Shown: positions 17,493 through 26,600 of the stretch, one piece after another
Layout of the letters: each line of letters starts with the position of its first letter
How positions within the stretch are numbered: position 1 is the first letter of the stretch
NCBI RefSeq assembly: GCF_010093205.1
Contig: NZ_PDWN01000014.1
Span: 1 to 64,000, forward strand
DNA: 64,000 bases
DNA from: Pseudoxanthomonas daejeonensis
Lineage (GTDB): Bacteria > Pseudomonadota > Gammaproteobacteria > Xanthomonadales > Xanthomonadaceae
Direction: 5' to 3'
Notes under the pieces: model-generated
Databases searched by the model: none
Told to the model about the DNA's origin: nothing
The model's input: the letters and a program-made list of their open reading frames with translations, nothing else
Translations under genes and position numbers: made by a program

Positions 17493-18353
17493 GTGAGAAC
17501 ACCCCAAGGCCTGCAGGCGCTGATCGACGACGGCGTCATCGACGAGGTGCTTCGACCGCTCAAGAGCGGCAAGGAAGCGGCGGTCTACGTCGTCCGCAGC
17601 GGCGGCGAAGTGCGCTGCGCCAAGGTCTACAAGGACATGGCGCAACGCAGCTTCCAGCAGCGCGTGCAGTACCAGGAAGGCCGCAAGGTCCGCGGCAGCC
17701 GCGAGGCGCGCGCGATCGGCAAGGCGACCAAGTACGGGCGCAAGCAGCAGGAGACGGCCTGGAAGAACACCGAGGTCGACGCGCTGTACCAGCTGCGCGC
17801 CGCCGGGGTGCGCGTTCCCGAACCGTTCGGCTACTTCCACGGCGTGCTGGTGATGGAACTGGTCACCGATGACCAGGGCTTCAGCGCGCCGCGCCTGGGC
17901 GAGGTCGAACTCGAGGCCGACCAGGCCCGCGAGTACCACAAGGTGCTGGTCCGGCAGGTGCAGCTGATGCTGTGCTGCGGCCTGATCCATGGCGACCTGT
18001 CCGCCTACAACGTGCTGGTCGGGCCCGACGGCCCGGTGGTGATCGATTTCCCGCAGGTGGTCAGCGCCGGCGGCAACAACGCCGCCCGCACGATGCTGCT
18101 GCGCGACGTCAACAACCTCACCGCCAGCCTGGGCCGTTTCGCGCCGGAGCTGCTGGACACCTGGTTCGGCGAGGAGATGTGGGCCCTGTTCGAGGCCGGC
18201 GAGCTGCATCCGGATACCGTGCTGACCGGCGAATTCACCCCGGACGAAAGCAGCATCGACCTGGACAGCGTGCGCCACGCGATCAACGACGCCCGCGAGG
18301 AAGCGCTGATCCGGCAACAGGGGCGCGAAGCGGCGGCGGAAGACGACGCGTAG
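17493..18353 (+). CDS. RIO1-like serine protein kinase
   Basis: A 286-aa atypical protein kinase of the RIO family, seen in a subset of bacteria and linked in eukaryotes and archaea to ribosome maturation. Motifs in order: SGKEAAVYVV with a nucleotide-binding lysine in CAKVYKD, hinge VMELVTD, catalytic loop HGDLSAYNVLV, and metal-binding IDFPQ. A RIO-type insertion (KVRGSREARAIGKATKYGRK) is basic. The GTG at 17493 was preferred because GGAAT lies 5 bases before it and upstream codons look non-coding. Its bacterial target is not known. Confidence 0.85.
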   Translation: MRTPQGLQALIDDGVIDEVLRPLKSGKEAAVYVVRSGGEVRCAKVYKDMAQRSFQQRVQYQEGRKVRGSREARAIGKATKYGRKQQETAWKNTEVDALYQLRAAGVRVPEPFGYFHGVLVMELVTDDQGFSAPRLGEVELEADQAREYHKVLVRQVQLMLCCGLIHGDLSAYNVLVGPDGPVVIDFPQVVSAGGNNAARTMLLRDVNNLTASLGRFAPELLDTWFGEEMWALFEAGELHPDTVLTGEFTPDESSIDLDSVRHAINDAREEALIRQQGREAAAEDDA

Positions 18354-18468
18354 AAGGGTGTGATCGGCGGCGGAAGACGACGCGTGGCCACAAGACGCGA
18401 CTGGTCGCGGAAGGCGACATTGGGGTGGACCGGCACGGCGGAAATACGGCGCTGCGTGGGCCACGGCC

Positions 18469-18655
18469 CCGGTGTCGCGGTCATGCCCGCTCCTACAAGG
18501 GGACAGCCGACGCTCTTGTAGCAGCGGACTTCAGGCCGCGAAGCCGACGCCCTCGGCAGAGCAGCACCCTCAAGTTGCCGACGCCCCCGCCTCCGCGCGC
18601 TTGGCACCATCGTGATTCAGTGGTCCCCGGTGTCGCGGTCATGCCCGCTCCTACA
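18469..18655. repeat. Cluster of GTAG-headed REP units (three copies)
   Basis: The 347-base gap 18354-18700 holds no gene. It carries a reverse B unit (18469-18497), a slightly decayed forward A unit (18517-18551, TGTAGCAGCGG head) and another reverse B unit (18627-18655). A units read TGTAGGAGCGGACTTCAGG then CCGCGAAGCC; B units read TGTAGGAGCGGGCATGACC then GCGACACCG. Each can fold with the GCGG/CCGC pair as stem. The cluster lies between the convergent kinase and pseudouridine synthase genes. Confidence 0.8.
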
Positions 18656-18700
18656 CAGGCGACCGGCCCCTCGAGGGAGCGGACTCCCGGCCGCTTACGC

Positions 18701-19438
18701 TCAAAATCGCTCGCCGGCGGGCAGGTAGCGCCAGGCGCCGGGCGGCATCGCCCCGTCCGGGCCCTTGCCCAGCGAGATCTTGCCGATCCGCAGGCGCCGG
18801 ATCGACACCACCCGCAGGCCGACCTGGCGACACATCTCGCGCAGCTGCCCGCCCTGCACGCCCTTGATCGCGAACCGCAGGCGGGTCTCGTTCTGCCAGC
18901 TGACCTTGCATGCCGGCAGCACGCGGCCGTTGTACGACAGCCCCTGGCCGAGCTTGTGCATGCCGTAGGGGGCCAGTTCGCCGTCGACCTCGACGATGTA
19001 CTCGTGTTCGATCTCGTCGCCGTCCTCGGTGAGCCGGCGCCAGACCCGTCCATCCTGGGTCAGCACCATCAGTCCGCTGGCTTCGGCATCCATCGACACC
19101 AGTGGCGTCAGCCGGTGGAAGTGGCGCTGCAAAGGGCGGATGCCGGACGGATCATCGGCCCAGCGATTCTCCGGCGTCACCAACCCACTGGCCGGCTTGG
19201 CCCCGGAGATCGCATCCCAGCCCGAAGGCTTGTGCAGCAGGATCGTGGCCGGCTCCACCGCTTCCAGGGTGGCGTCCGGATCCAGCTCGACGCGCTCGTC
19301 CGTCACCCGGTGCTGCGGCGCCTCCACCACCTGGCCATCCACGGACACCCAGCCGTTGCGGATGTACTGCTCGGCATCGGCGCGCGAGCAACCGAGCAGC
19401 TCGGCAACGCGATGGGCAAGGCGGACCGGGTCGGACAT
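18701..19438 (-). CDS. rRNA pseudouridine synthase, RsuA/RluB/RluF family
   Basis: A 245-aa enzyme that turns a uridine in rRNA (or tRNA) into pseudouridine. An S4 RNA-binding domain fills about residues 1-60 (RVAELLGCSRADAEQYIRNG), then the catalytic domain with HKPSGWDAISG and SMDAEASGLMVLTQDG, where the aspartate of MDAEASG is the catalytic one. The C-terminal EGVQ-like part is VQGGQLREMCRQVGLRVVSIRR. The usual GRLD reads VSMD, a mild change. Closest by look to RluF. ATG 19438 was chosen; an in-frame ATG 9 bases upstream is equally possible. Confidence 0.88.
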   Translation of the reverse strand: MSDPVRLAHRVAELLGCSRADAEQYIRNGWVSVDGQVVEAPQHRVTDERVELDPDATLEAVEPATILLHKPSGWDAISGAKPASGLVTPENRWADDPSGIRPLQRHFHRLTPLVSMDAEASGLMVLTQDGRVWRRLTEDGDEIEHEYIVEVDGELAPYGMHKLGQGLSYNGRVLPACKVSWQNETRLRFAIKGVQGGQLREMCRQVGLRVVSIRRLRIGKISLGKGPDGAMPPGAWRYLPAGERF

Positions 19439-19517
19439 GGCGGGCATCGCGGACAGGGGCACGCAGTTTAACCACCTGCGGCGATGGCGGCTCCGCGGCG
19501 CGGACGCCGACGGTCGC

Positions 19518-20456
19518 CTACACCCCGCCACCCCATCGATGTTGCCAGGTCACCGCCAGGGCATCGAACTCGTTGCCGGTGCGCGCGTATACGCCACTGC
19601 TGATCGCGAATTTCACCGAGTTCCTGCGATCCACGGGCAGCGACAGCGAGGCGCCGACGCGCCAGTTCTGCTGCAGGTCCCGATTGTGCAGGCCATCGAC
19701 CTGCGAGCGCCCGCCGGCGAAGTAGGTGGCATCCAGCGACCACCACGCACCCGACGCCAGGCCGCGGATCAGGTTGCCCTGCAGCGCGTACAGCGGATCC
19801 TGGGAGCGGGTCGTGCCGCCGTAGAACTCGTCGTTGTCGGTGTAGAAGGTCGCCGCCAGCTTCAGTTCGGTGATCCACGGCCCGGAAGCCCTGGACAGGC
19901 CCAGCTCGGGCTTGAACGACCAGCGGTTGCTGGCGATGTTGACGATGCGGTCGGGGTCGTACTGGCCCAGCGGCGGCGCGACCTGCAGGCTCGCACCGAC
20001 GATCAGGTCCTGCTTCCAGTCCTTGAACCCGGCCATGTCCATCGCCGGCGCGCCGAGGAAATTCACCGACAGGCGCATCGCTGGCCGGCCGAAGCCGCTG
20101 ACCTTGCGCTCGATCGGCATGCCGCGATACTCGGCGCTGCCGCTCAGCCGCGTGTACGGCACGCCCACATCGAACTTGGCCGACTGGCCCCACAGCGCGA
20201 ACGCGCGCGCATAGCCCGTCACCAGGCTGGTGGTTTTCAGGTCCTCGTTCGTGATCGGCACGGAGGCATCGAAACTCAGGCCGCCGCGCGTCTGCACCGC
20301 GCCGGCGACCAGGAAATTCACGCCGATCGGCACGTTGGAATAGGAGCGCGGCTCGATTTCCTGCGCGAAGGCACGCCCGGGCAACAGGGCGAACGCCAGT
20401 GCGGCGAGGGACCGCAAGGCGATCGAAACCCGTACCTCCACCCGTGGCGAATCCAT
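19518..20456 (-). CDS. Outer-membrane beta-barrel protein of the meta-pathway transporter type
   Basis: A 312-aa exported protein. The signal peptide runs to about residue 35 (LAALAFALLPGRAFA then QEIEPR). The rest alternates short amphipathic strands and ends in a phenylalanine-free but barrel-like ALAVTWQHRWGGGV. The text EPRSYSNVPIGVNFLVAGA and ASNRWSFKPELGLSR is typical of the phenol_MetA_deg/transporter family often annotated as hypothetical. A GGGAGAGGG ribosome site precedes the ATG. Substrate not known. A passive channel or sensory role is possible. Confidence 0.75.
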   Translation of the reverse strand: MDSPRVEVRVSIALRSLAALAFALLPGRAFAQEIEPRSYSNVPIGVNFLVAGAVQTRGGLSFDASVPITNEDLKTTSLVTGYARAFALWGQSAKFDVGVPYTRLSGSAEYRGMPIERKVSGFGRPAMRLSVNFLGAPAMDMAGFKDWKQDLIVGASLQVAPPLGQYDPDRIVNIASNRWSFKPELGLSRASGPWITELKLAATFYTDNDEFYGGTTRSQDPLYALQGNLIRGLASGAWWSLDATYFAGGRSQVDGLHNRDLQQNWRVGASLSLPVDRRNSVKFAISSGVYARTGNEFDALAVTWQHRWGGGV

Positions 20457-20552
20457 GGTCACCCGCCCTCTCCCCGTCGCGCCGAGTCTATCCGTGCCGG
20501 CCATGCCGATGTTGCGGGCGGGCACGCCGTCCGTTGGCAAGGCAACGCGAGG

Positions 20553-21227
20553 TCAGCCTGCGTCGCCCCGCGCAGCGTCGGTGGCCGGCGGCTCCAGGCG
20601 CACCACCAGCCCGCGCAGGAACCACTGGGTCAGCGGGCCGACGCCGAACGCGAACACCACCGTGCCCACGCCCACCGTGCCGCCCAGCAGCACGCCGACC
20701 GCCAGCACGCCCAGTTCGATCAGCGTGCGCACGCGCCGCAGTGGCCAGCCGCTGCGGCGCGTCAGCCCGGTCATCAGTCCATCGCGTGGTCCCGGCCCCA
20801 GCTGCGCGCCGATGTACAGGGCGGTGGCGAAGGCGCAGGCGACCACGCCGGCGAGCATGAACAGCGTGCGCAGCCACAGGTCGCCAGGCGTCGGCAGCAG
20901 GGCCAGGTTGATGTCGGCGAACGGCCCCAGCAGGAGCGAGTTGGCCACCGTGCCCAGGCCGGGCATCTGCCGTAACGGGATCCAGGCCAGCAGCACGACC
21001 ACCGAGGTGATCACCATGACCGTGCCGAACGACAGCGGCACCCGTCCGGACACGCCCAGGTGGAATACGTCCCACGGCGCCGCCCCCAGCCCGCCCTCGA
21101 TCATCAGTGCCGCGGCCAGGCCATAACACCACAGGCCGGCCAGCAGGCGCAGCACGCGCTCGGGCAGGCGCCCGGCGCGCAGCTGTTCCATCGGCCCGAG
21201 GTTGAGCAGGCCTGCCGGCCGCGTCAT
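20553..21227 (-). CDS. YczE/YitT-family integral membrane protein
   Basis: A 224-aa membrane protein with about five or six hydrophobic segments. Family marks are GLGAAPWDVFHLGVS after helix 1-2, LGPFADI, and GAQLGPGPRDGLMTGL, which match the YczE/YyaS/YitT group. Function in the cell is not established; some relatives are thought to be transporters. The start codon at 21227 follows GAAGGT and gives MTRPAGLLNLGPMEQL. It is followed after 96 bases by the outer-membrane protein gene and preceded by dapA, all on one strand. Confidence 0.8.
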   Translation of the reverse strand: MTRPAGLLNLGPMEQLRAGRLPERVLRLLAGLWCYGLAAALMIEGGLGAAPWDVFHLGVSGRVPLSFGTVMVITSVVVLLAWIPLRQMPGLGTVANSLLLGPFADINLALLPTPGDLWLRTLFMLAGVVACAFATALYIGAQLGPGPRDGLMTGLTRRSGWPLRRVRTLIELGVLAVGVLLGGTVGVGTVVFAFGVGPLTQWFLRGLVVRLEPPATDAARGDAG

Positions 21228-21249
21228 GGACCGCACCTTCGAAGGCCGC

Positions 21250-22152
21250 TCACGAATCCAGTAGCCCCGCTTCGCGCAGTGCGGCCTCAACCGGCGCCTG
21301 GTTGCGCGGCTCCAGCTCGGTCATCGGCAGGCGCAGCGTGCCACCGCAGCGTCCCAGGCGGGCCATCGCCCACTTCACCGGGATCGGATTGGCCTCGACG
21401 AACAGCTGCCGGTGCACCGGCAGCAGGCGCCGCTGGATCGACATCGCGGTCGCCACGTCGCCGGCCAACGCAGCGGCGCACAGCTCGCGCATCAGGCGCG
21501 GCGCCACGTTGGCGGTGACGCTGACGTTGCCATGGCCGCCGCAGAGCATCAGTGCCACGGCGGTGGCATCGTCGCCGGAGTAGATCGCGAATCCTTCCGG
21601 CGCCTCGCGGACCAGCCACTGCGCACGTTCAAGGTTGCCGGTGGCTTCCTTGATGCCGACGATGCCCGGGACCTGCGCCAGCCGCAGCACCGTGTCGTGC
21701 TGCAGGTCGGCCACGGTCCGGCCCGGCACGTTGTAGAGCACGATCGGCAGGTCGCCCGTCGCCTCGGCGATCGCCTTGAAATGGCGGTACTGCCCTTCCT
21801 GCCCCGGCTTGTTGTAGTACGGCACCACCTGCAGCTGGCTGTCGGCACCGACCTCGCGCGCGAACCTCGCCAGCGCGATCGCTTCGGCGGTGGAATTGCC
21901 GCCGCAGCCGGCCATCACCGGCACGCGCCCGGCCGCCTGTTCGACGGCGACCTTGATGATCTCGCAGTGCTCGGCCACGTCCACCGTCGGCGATTCGCCG
22001 GTGGTGCCGACCACGCCGATGCAATCGGTGCCCTCGGCCACGTGCCAGTCGACCAGTTTCCGCAGCGCGGCGTAATCGACGCTGCCGTCCTCGAGCATGG
22101 GGGTGATGAGGGCGACGATGCTGCCGCGCAGGGGCGTGGACGATGCGGTCAT
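21250..22152 (-). CDS. dapA: 4-hydroxy-tetrahydrodipicolinate synthase
   Basis: A 300-aa cytoplasmic aldolase-class enzyme that condenses pyruvate with aspartate semialdehyde, the committing step to lysine and diaminopimelate. Schiff-base Lys168 (GIKEATGN), Tyr140 (VLYNVPGR) and the GTTGESPT motif at residues 49-56 are present, and the length is typical. The start [19 protein letters not shown] fits the family. It is 22 bases upstream of the YczE-like gene, so the two may share a transcript. Confidence 0.95.
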   Translation of the reverse strand: MTASSTPLRGSIVALITPMLEDGSVDYAALRKLVDWHVAEGTDCIGVVGTTGESPTVDVAEHCEIIKVAVEQAAGRVPVMAGCGGNSTAEAIALARFAREVGADSQLQVVPYYNKPGQEGQYRHFKAIAEATGDLPIVLYNVPGRTVADLQHDTVLRLAQVPGIVGIKEATGNLERAQWLVREAPEGFAIYSGDDATAVALMLCGGHGNVSVTANVAPRLMRELCAAALAGDVATAMSIQRRLLPVHRQLFVEANPIPVKWAMARLGRCGGTLRLPMTELEPRNQAPVEAALREAGLLDS

Positions 22153-22358
22153 GCGGAGAAGGGCCTGCCGTGTGGGAGCGTCGATTCTAATCGGGCGGAC
22201 GATCGAGGAAGCAGCGGGAACGCAGGCGCGTGCGCAGCGCGGAGCGGTTGCCGCAGCAACCAACCGCGCGCGACGTCCGGCTGCGCCGGTCCCGGCCCGG
22301 TTGCAGCCGGCGGCGGGGGGAGTAGCATCGCCGGCCGGACCGTTCGCACGGGTCATGT

Positions 22359-23111
22359 ATGCCTTCCGCCTCCCATGGAAGCAGGCTGGGCCGACTGCTG
22401 CAGCACGAATGCAAGGTGGCCGCCCAGACACTGGCGGAGACCGGCGACGTGCACGCACGCGTGCATGCGGCGCGCAAGGCGATCCGCCGCGCGCGCTCGC
22501 TGATCGCCCTGGTCGAAGCGGAGCTCGACGTCGAGGCGGCCGACCGGGCCCTGCGCCGCGTGTGCGAAAGCCTGGGGTCGCTGCGCGACGCGCGGGCGAT
22601 CGCGCTTGCCGCGGGCACGCAGGGCCGCAAATCCCGGGACAACCGCTGGAAACAGGCCAGCGACGCCCTGGAACAGCGTGCCGACCGCCTGGCCCGACGC
22701 GAGCAGTCCGCCGATCCCGGCTTCGCGAAACGGCGGCGCGCGCTCGCGCGTGCGGCACGCCTGCTGCAGGCGTTGCCGTGGGACGCGCTGGCCAGGCCGG
22801 GTATCCGTGCCGGGCTGGTGCGCCAGACCCGGCGCGTGGAAAAGGCGGCACGCCGGGCAAAGGCCACCGCCACCCCGGAGGACCTGCATCGCTGGCGTCG
22901 CCGTACGCGCCGCCTGCGCATGCAGATCGATGCCCTCGCCGGACTCAGGCTCGACATCATCGGCCAGGACACGACCGCATCCACGCGCCTGCACAGGCTG
23001 AGCGATGCCCTGGGCGAACACCAGGACCGGACGCTGCTGGCGGCCACGTTGCGGCGGATGCGCGCGCTGGAGCACCGGCGGGCCCTGCTGGAGCAGCTGG
23101 AGCGCAGCTAG
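22359..23111 (+). CDS. CHAD domain protein
   Basis: A 250-aa, strongly helical and basic protein. CHAD domains bind polyphosphate and are often linked to polyphosphate granules. The first helical bundle has [22 protein letters not shown] and the second [17 protein letters not shown], the paired conserved histidine-arginine helices of the fold. No CYTH triphosphatase domain is fused. The gene is divergent from dapA; the ATG at 22359 gives a complete first helix. Binding partner is from family knowledge only. Confidence 0.82.
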   Translation: MPSASHGSRLGRLLQHECKVAAQTLAETGDVHARVHAARKAIRRARSLIALVEAELDVEAADRALRRVCESLGSLRDARAIALAAGTQGRKSRDNRWKQASDALEQRADRLARREQSADPGFAKRRRALARAARLLQALPWDALARPGIRAGLVRQTRRVEKAARRAKATATPEDLHRWRRRTRRLRMQIDALAGLRLDIIGQDTTASTRLHRLSDALGEHQDRTLLAATLRRMRALEHRRALLEQLERS

Positions 23112-23311
23112 TGGTTGCGCTGTCCGGTGAAGCTGCCTGCGCGGGGCGCGCCCGCAGCGCGTGCGCGTGCCCAGCCTCGCGCCGCCAGCGCCAGCGCGAC
23201 CGCATCCGCACCTGCGGCGGAATGCAGCGCAGCGGACACATCGCGTGCAGCACGCAGGATCGCTTCGGCCACGTCATCCGCATGGGGATTACCTACGGCT
23301 GGAATGCGCAC
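23108..23311 (-). CDS. Possible small protein opposite the gap after the CHAD gene
   Basis: The region 23112-23470 has no secure gene. On the minus strand a 67-aa frame (GTG start, VRIPAVGNPHADDVAEAIL opening, then an alanine-rich helix) has coding-like character, but no ribosome site. Its stop overlaps the CHAD stop. The rest of the gap (23312-23470) shows no gene; GGGAAGGGAACC at 23457-23468 is the ribosome site for the next gene. Could be a chance frame. Confidence 0.3.
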   Translation of the reverse strand: MRIPAVGNPHADDVAEAILRAARDVSAALHSAAGADAVALALAARGWARARAAGAPRAGSFTGQRNH

Positions 23312-23470
23312 GCCCGCCGGCGTTGGGCCAAGGACCCATTGAACCTCCCAGGCCGGCGCGCAACGCTAAGGTGGCAAGTGGCACGCCCGCGGCCCGCTGT
23401 GCCGTTCCACGTTCTGCAGCGCTCCGGCGCCGGTCGCATCCGTTCTTGACGCCTACGGGAAGGGAACCTC

Positions 23471-24814
23471 ATGCGCGCCCTCGATCCAGGCACCGCGAAT
23501 CCCGCCCGTGCGGACCCCGCCCTTTCGCCGCTGCTGGAATTCGACGCGCGGATCGCCAAGATCGGCAGCAGGATCCGCGTGCTGTCGGGGCTGGCGTGGC
23601 CGGTCGCGATGGAGGCGCGCTTCCTCGAACGCTGGCGCGCCGGCAGCCCGGAAATGCCCGCGCCCCCCACCCAGCCGGTCGACCATGCCGCGACCATCGA
23701 GGCGCTCGATGGCATCCTGCCCCGGCTCGACCGCGGCCATCCGATCGGCGACTGGCTGTACAAGACCGCGTGGAGCTACCGCGTCGCCGCGCTCATGCTT
23801 TCCAGCGTGGGCACGCCCCGGTTCACGGAGTGCTCGGCGCTGCTCTACGGGCATCCGGCCACGCACTACCGTTCACAGGACGCGACCACCACCCAGTCCG
23901 CCGCGAAGATGCTGGAGATAACCGACCAGCTGATCGATTCGCGCTTCGTTCCCGACGTGCCGTACGACATCCCCGCACCCGACTTCGCCGCGCGCCTGCG
24001 CGAGCGGATCGATCCGTTCTTCACCGACGATCCGGTGCAGGTCGTGCTCGACCCCGAGCTCGCTTCCAAGGCGGCGGCGGGCAGCAAGGTCATCCGCATC
24101 CGCGCCGATGCGATGTTCTCCGACCTGGACCTGGACCAGCTGGTCGAGCACGAGGCGTTCATCCACTCGGCGACGATGCTCAACGGCAAGCACCAGCCGT
24201 GGCTGCGCTGCCTGGGCACCGGCGCACCGCGCACCACGCGCACGCAGGAAGGCCTCGCCACGTTCTCCGAGATCATCACCGGCGCCATGGACATCAACCG
24301 CCTGCGGCGCCTGGCGCTGCGCGTCCTGCGCCTGCAGGAAGCGCTCGCCGGCGCCGACTTCATCGAAGTCTTCCGCGCGTTCCTCGCCGCCGGGCAATCG
24401 GAGGCGGACAGCTACCGCAGCGCTGCGCGCATCTTCCGCGGTGGCGATGTCCGCGGGCGCGTCTGCTTCACCAAGGATGGCGCCTACCTCGAAGGCCTGC
24501 TGCTGGTGACCGCCTTCGTCAAGCGCGCCCTGCACGAGAACCGCGGCGACACCCTGCGCCTGCTGTTCTGCGGACGCGTCACCCTGGGCGACCTGGTGAC
24601 CCTGGCCACGTTCCGCGACAGCGGCCTGGTCGCCGCGCCGCGCTACGTGCCGCCGTGGGCGCGGCATCCCGAACGCGTGCTGGCCACGCTGGCGTTCTCC
24701 ACCGCGGCGCAGTCGCTGCGCCTGGATTCCTTCTCGCTGCAGCGGTTCACCGAGTACGAGGACGAGATCATGGCCGAAGCGCCATGGAGCGGCCCGGAGT
24801 CGGCGTCGCCTTGA
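23471..24814 (+). CDS. QEGLA-motif protein (DUF1704), putative zinc metallopeptidase
   Basis: A 447-aa protein of the family named flavohemoglobin expression-modulating QEGLA motif protein. The QEGLA signature is at residues 259-263 (TRTQEGLATFSE). A metal-binding HEAFIH sequence (His227, Glu228, His232) precedes it, the pattern of DUF1704 proteins related to the tubulin carboxypeptidase MATCAP, so a peptidase role is likely. The sequence NGKHQPWLRCLGTGAPRT between them is also conserved. Strong GGGAAGG ribosome site. Natural substrate in bacteria is not known. Confidence 0.85.
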   Translation: MRALDPGTANPARADPALSPLLEFDARIAKIGSRIRVLSGLAWPVAMEARFLERWRAGSPEMPAPPTQPVDHAATIEALDGILPRLDRGHPIGDWLYKTAWSYRVAALMLSSVGTPRFTECSALLYGHPATHYRSQDATTTQSAAKMLEITDQLIDSRFVPDVPYDIPAPDFAARLRERIDPFFTDDPVQVVLDPELASKAAAGSKVIRIRADAMFSDLDLDQLVEHEAFIHSATMLNGKHQPWLRCLGTGAPRTTRTQEGLATFSEIITGAMDINRLRRLALRVLRLQEALAGADFIEVFRAFLAAGQSEADSYRSAARIFRGGDVRGRVCFTKDGAYLEGLLLVTAFVKRALHENRGDTLRLLFCGRVTLGDLVTLATFRDSGLVAAPRYVPPWARHPERVLATLAFSTAAQSLRLDSFSLQRFTEYEDEIMAEAPWSGPESASP

Positions 24815-24853
24815 TGATCGTCACGAAGCGACGGGCCTTGCAGGCAGCCTCCG

Positions 24854-26356
24854 TCAGCCGCCCAGGTTGATCCAGGTCGCCTTCATCTCGGTGTACTTGT
24901 CGAAGGCATGCAGCGACTTGTCGCGGCCGTTGCCTGACTGCTTGTAGCCACCGAAGGGCGCGGTCATGTCGCCGCCGTCCCAGTAGTTGACCCAGACGCT
25001 GCCGGCACGCAGGCCGCGGGCCATGCGATGGGCGCGCGACAGGTTCGCCGTCCACACGCCCGCGGCCAGGCCGTACTCGGTGTCGTTGGCGATGCGCAGG
25101 GCCTGGGCCTCGTCGTCGAACGGGATCACCGCCAGCACCGGGCCGAAGATCTCCTCGCGGGAGATCGCATGGTCCGGGCGCACGTCGTCGAACACGGTCG
25201 GCTCGACATAGCAGCCGCCTTCCACGGTCTGCAGGCGATTGCCGCCCAGCGCCAGGCGCGCACCCTCGGCCTGGCCCTTGGCGATGTAGTCGAGCACGCG
25301 CCGGGTCTGCCCTTCGTCGACCATCGCACCCATCGGCGCGCCGGGTTCCAGCGGGTGGCGCGGCTGCATCTTCCGGCCCGCCTCCACCACGCGGGCGACG
25401 AACTCTTCCTGGATGCTCCGCTCCACCAGCAGGCGCGAAGCGGCGGTGCAGACCTCGCCCTGGTTGTAGAAGATGCCCGACGCCGCGGCCTCGGCCGCCT
25501 TGCCCAGGTCCGGCGCATCGGCGAACACGACATTCGGGCTCTTGCCGCCGCATTCCATGTAGGCGCGCTTCATGTTGGACAGGCCGGCGCACTGCAGCAG
25601 CCGCTTGCCCACCGCGGTCGATCCGGTGAAGACCAGGCCGTCCACGTCCATGTGCAAGGCCAGCGGTTCGCCGGCCTCCTTGCCGAAGCCGGGCACCACG
25701 TTGAACACGCCATCGGGGATGCCGGCTTCTGCCACGAGTTCGGCCAGGCGCAGCACGCTCAGCGGCGACTTCTCCGAAGGCTTGATCACGACCGAATTGC
25801 CCATGGCAAGCGCCGGCGCCAGCTTCCACGCGGCCATCAGCAAAGGGAAATTCCAGGGAACAATCGCCCCGACCACGCCCAACGGCTCGCGGGTGATGAG
25901 GCCCAACTCGTCGTGACCGGTGGGCGCCACTTCGCCATACACCTTGTCCAGCGCCTCGGCGGTCCAGCCGAAGCAGCGGATCGTGGCGGCGATGTCCACG
26001 TTGCGCGCATCGTCGATGGGCTTGCCCATGTCCAGCGATTCCAGCAGCGCCAGCTCGTCGGCATGCCGCTCGATCAGCGCCACGAGTGCCTGCAGGGTCT
26101 TCTTGCGCTTCACCGGCCGGGCCTGCGACCAGCCACCGGCCTCGAAGCTGCGCCGCGCCGCGCGCACCGCGCGGTCGATGTCGGCTTCACTGCCCGACGC
26201 GATCTTGCCCAGCACCCGGCCATCGATGGGGCTGACGCAATCGAACGTCCTGCCGTCGGCGGCATCGACATACCTGCCGTCGATGAAAGCCTGCGTGCGC
26301 AGGACCAGGCCATCGGCCATGGCCTGCCAGTCGGCGCGGGTGCGGGGGTTGCTCAT
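24854..26356 (-). CDS. puuC: Gamma-glutamyl-gamma-aminobutyraldehyde dehydrogenase
   Basis: A 500-aa NAD(P)+-dependent aldehyde dehydrogenase. PuuC oxidises gamma-glutamyl-aminobutyraldehyde to gamma-glutamyl-GABA and also accepts 3-hydroxypropanal or aminobutanal. Catalytic residues: Cys303 in NQGEVCTAASR, Glu268 in MECGGKSP (usual ELGGKSP, here with Cys after Glu), Asn169 in PWNFP, and Lys192 in KPSEKSP. A GGAG ribosome site precedes the ATG at 26356. It is downstream of the regulator gene on the same strand, with the second structured element between them. Role assigned by family and context. Confidence 0.9.
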   Translation of the reverse strand: MSNPRTRADWQAMADGLVLRTQAFIDGRYVDAADGRTFDCVSPIDGRVLGKIASGSEADIDRAVRAARRSFEAGGWSQARPVKRKKTLQALVALIERHADELALLESLDMGKPIDDARNVDIAATIRCFGWTAEALDKVYGEVAPTGHDELGLITREPLGVVGAIVPWNFPLLMAAWKLAPALAMGNSVVIKPSEKSPLSVLRLAELVAEAGIPDGVFNVVPGFGKEAGEPLALHMDVDGLVFTGSTAVGKRLLQCAGLSNMKRAYMECGGKSPNVVFADAPDLGKAAEAAASGIFYNQGEVCTAASRLLVERSIQEEFVARVVEAGRKMQPRHPLEPGAPMGAMVDEGQTRRVLDYIAKGQAEGARLALGGNRLQTVEGGCYVEPTVFDDVRPDHAISREEIFGPVLAVIPFDDEAQALRIANDTEYGLAAGVWTANLSRAHRMARGLRAGSVWVNYWDGGDMTAPFGGYKQSGNGRDKSLHAFDKYTEMKATWINLGG

Positions 26357-26436
26357 TGGAATCTCCAGATCGTCAGCGATCGTGTCCGCGCAAGCGGAAA
26401 CCGTGTGCCTTATCCAGCGGCCTCGCCACGCACCCG

Positions 26437-26536
26437 CGATCCGGTGCGAGGCCTGCCGACGGCAAGTAAAGGAGGAGGCCGCGGCCGCAGGCCGGAGCCG
26501 GGGGACATGGACGTCGGCAGGCCTCGCGCCGGATCG
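26437..26536 (-). promoter_or_regulatory. Candidate structured RNA element before puuC (copy 2)
   Basis: Bases 26437-26460 and 26513-26536 form a 24-bp stem with a single mismatch. The core between them, read on the minus strand, has CCATGTCCCCCGGC, a small GC hairpin and GCGGCCTCCTCCTTTACTT, matching copy 1 at 7791-7876. It reads in the sense of puuC, between the regulator stop and the puuC start. Confidence 0.5.
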
Positions 26537-26600
26537 CCGCCAGCCGCCCATCCCCGCGCTGGAAGCGCCCGAGGACCACAAAGGGCCGAACTGCAGTCCA

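Noticed and set aside
18354-18700. Repeats in the gap after the kinase gene considered as a CRISPR array
   Set aside because: Units are in both orientations, differ in type and spacing, and are found in many other gaps; they are REP elements.
23115-23342. A 75-codon plus-strand frame after the CHAD gene
   Set aside because: Very rich in Ala, Arg and Ser with no ribosome site; the minus-strand frame is somewhat better but also doubtful.
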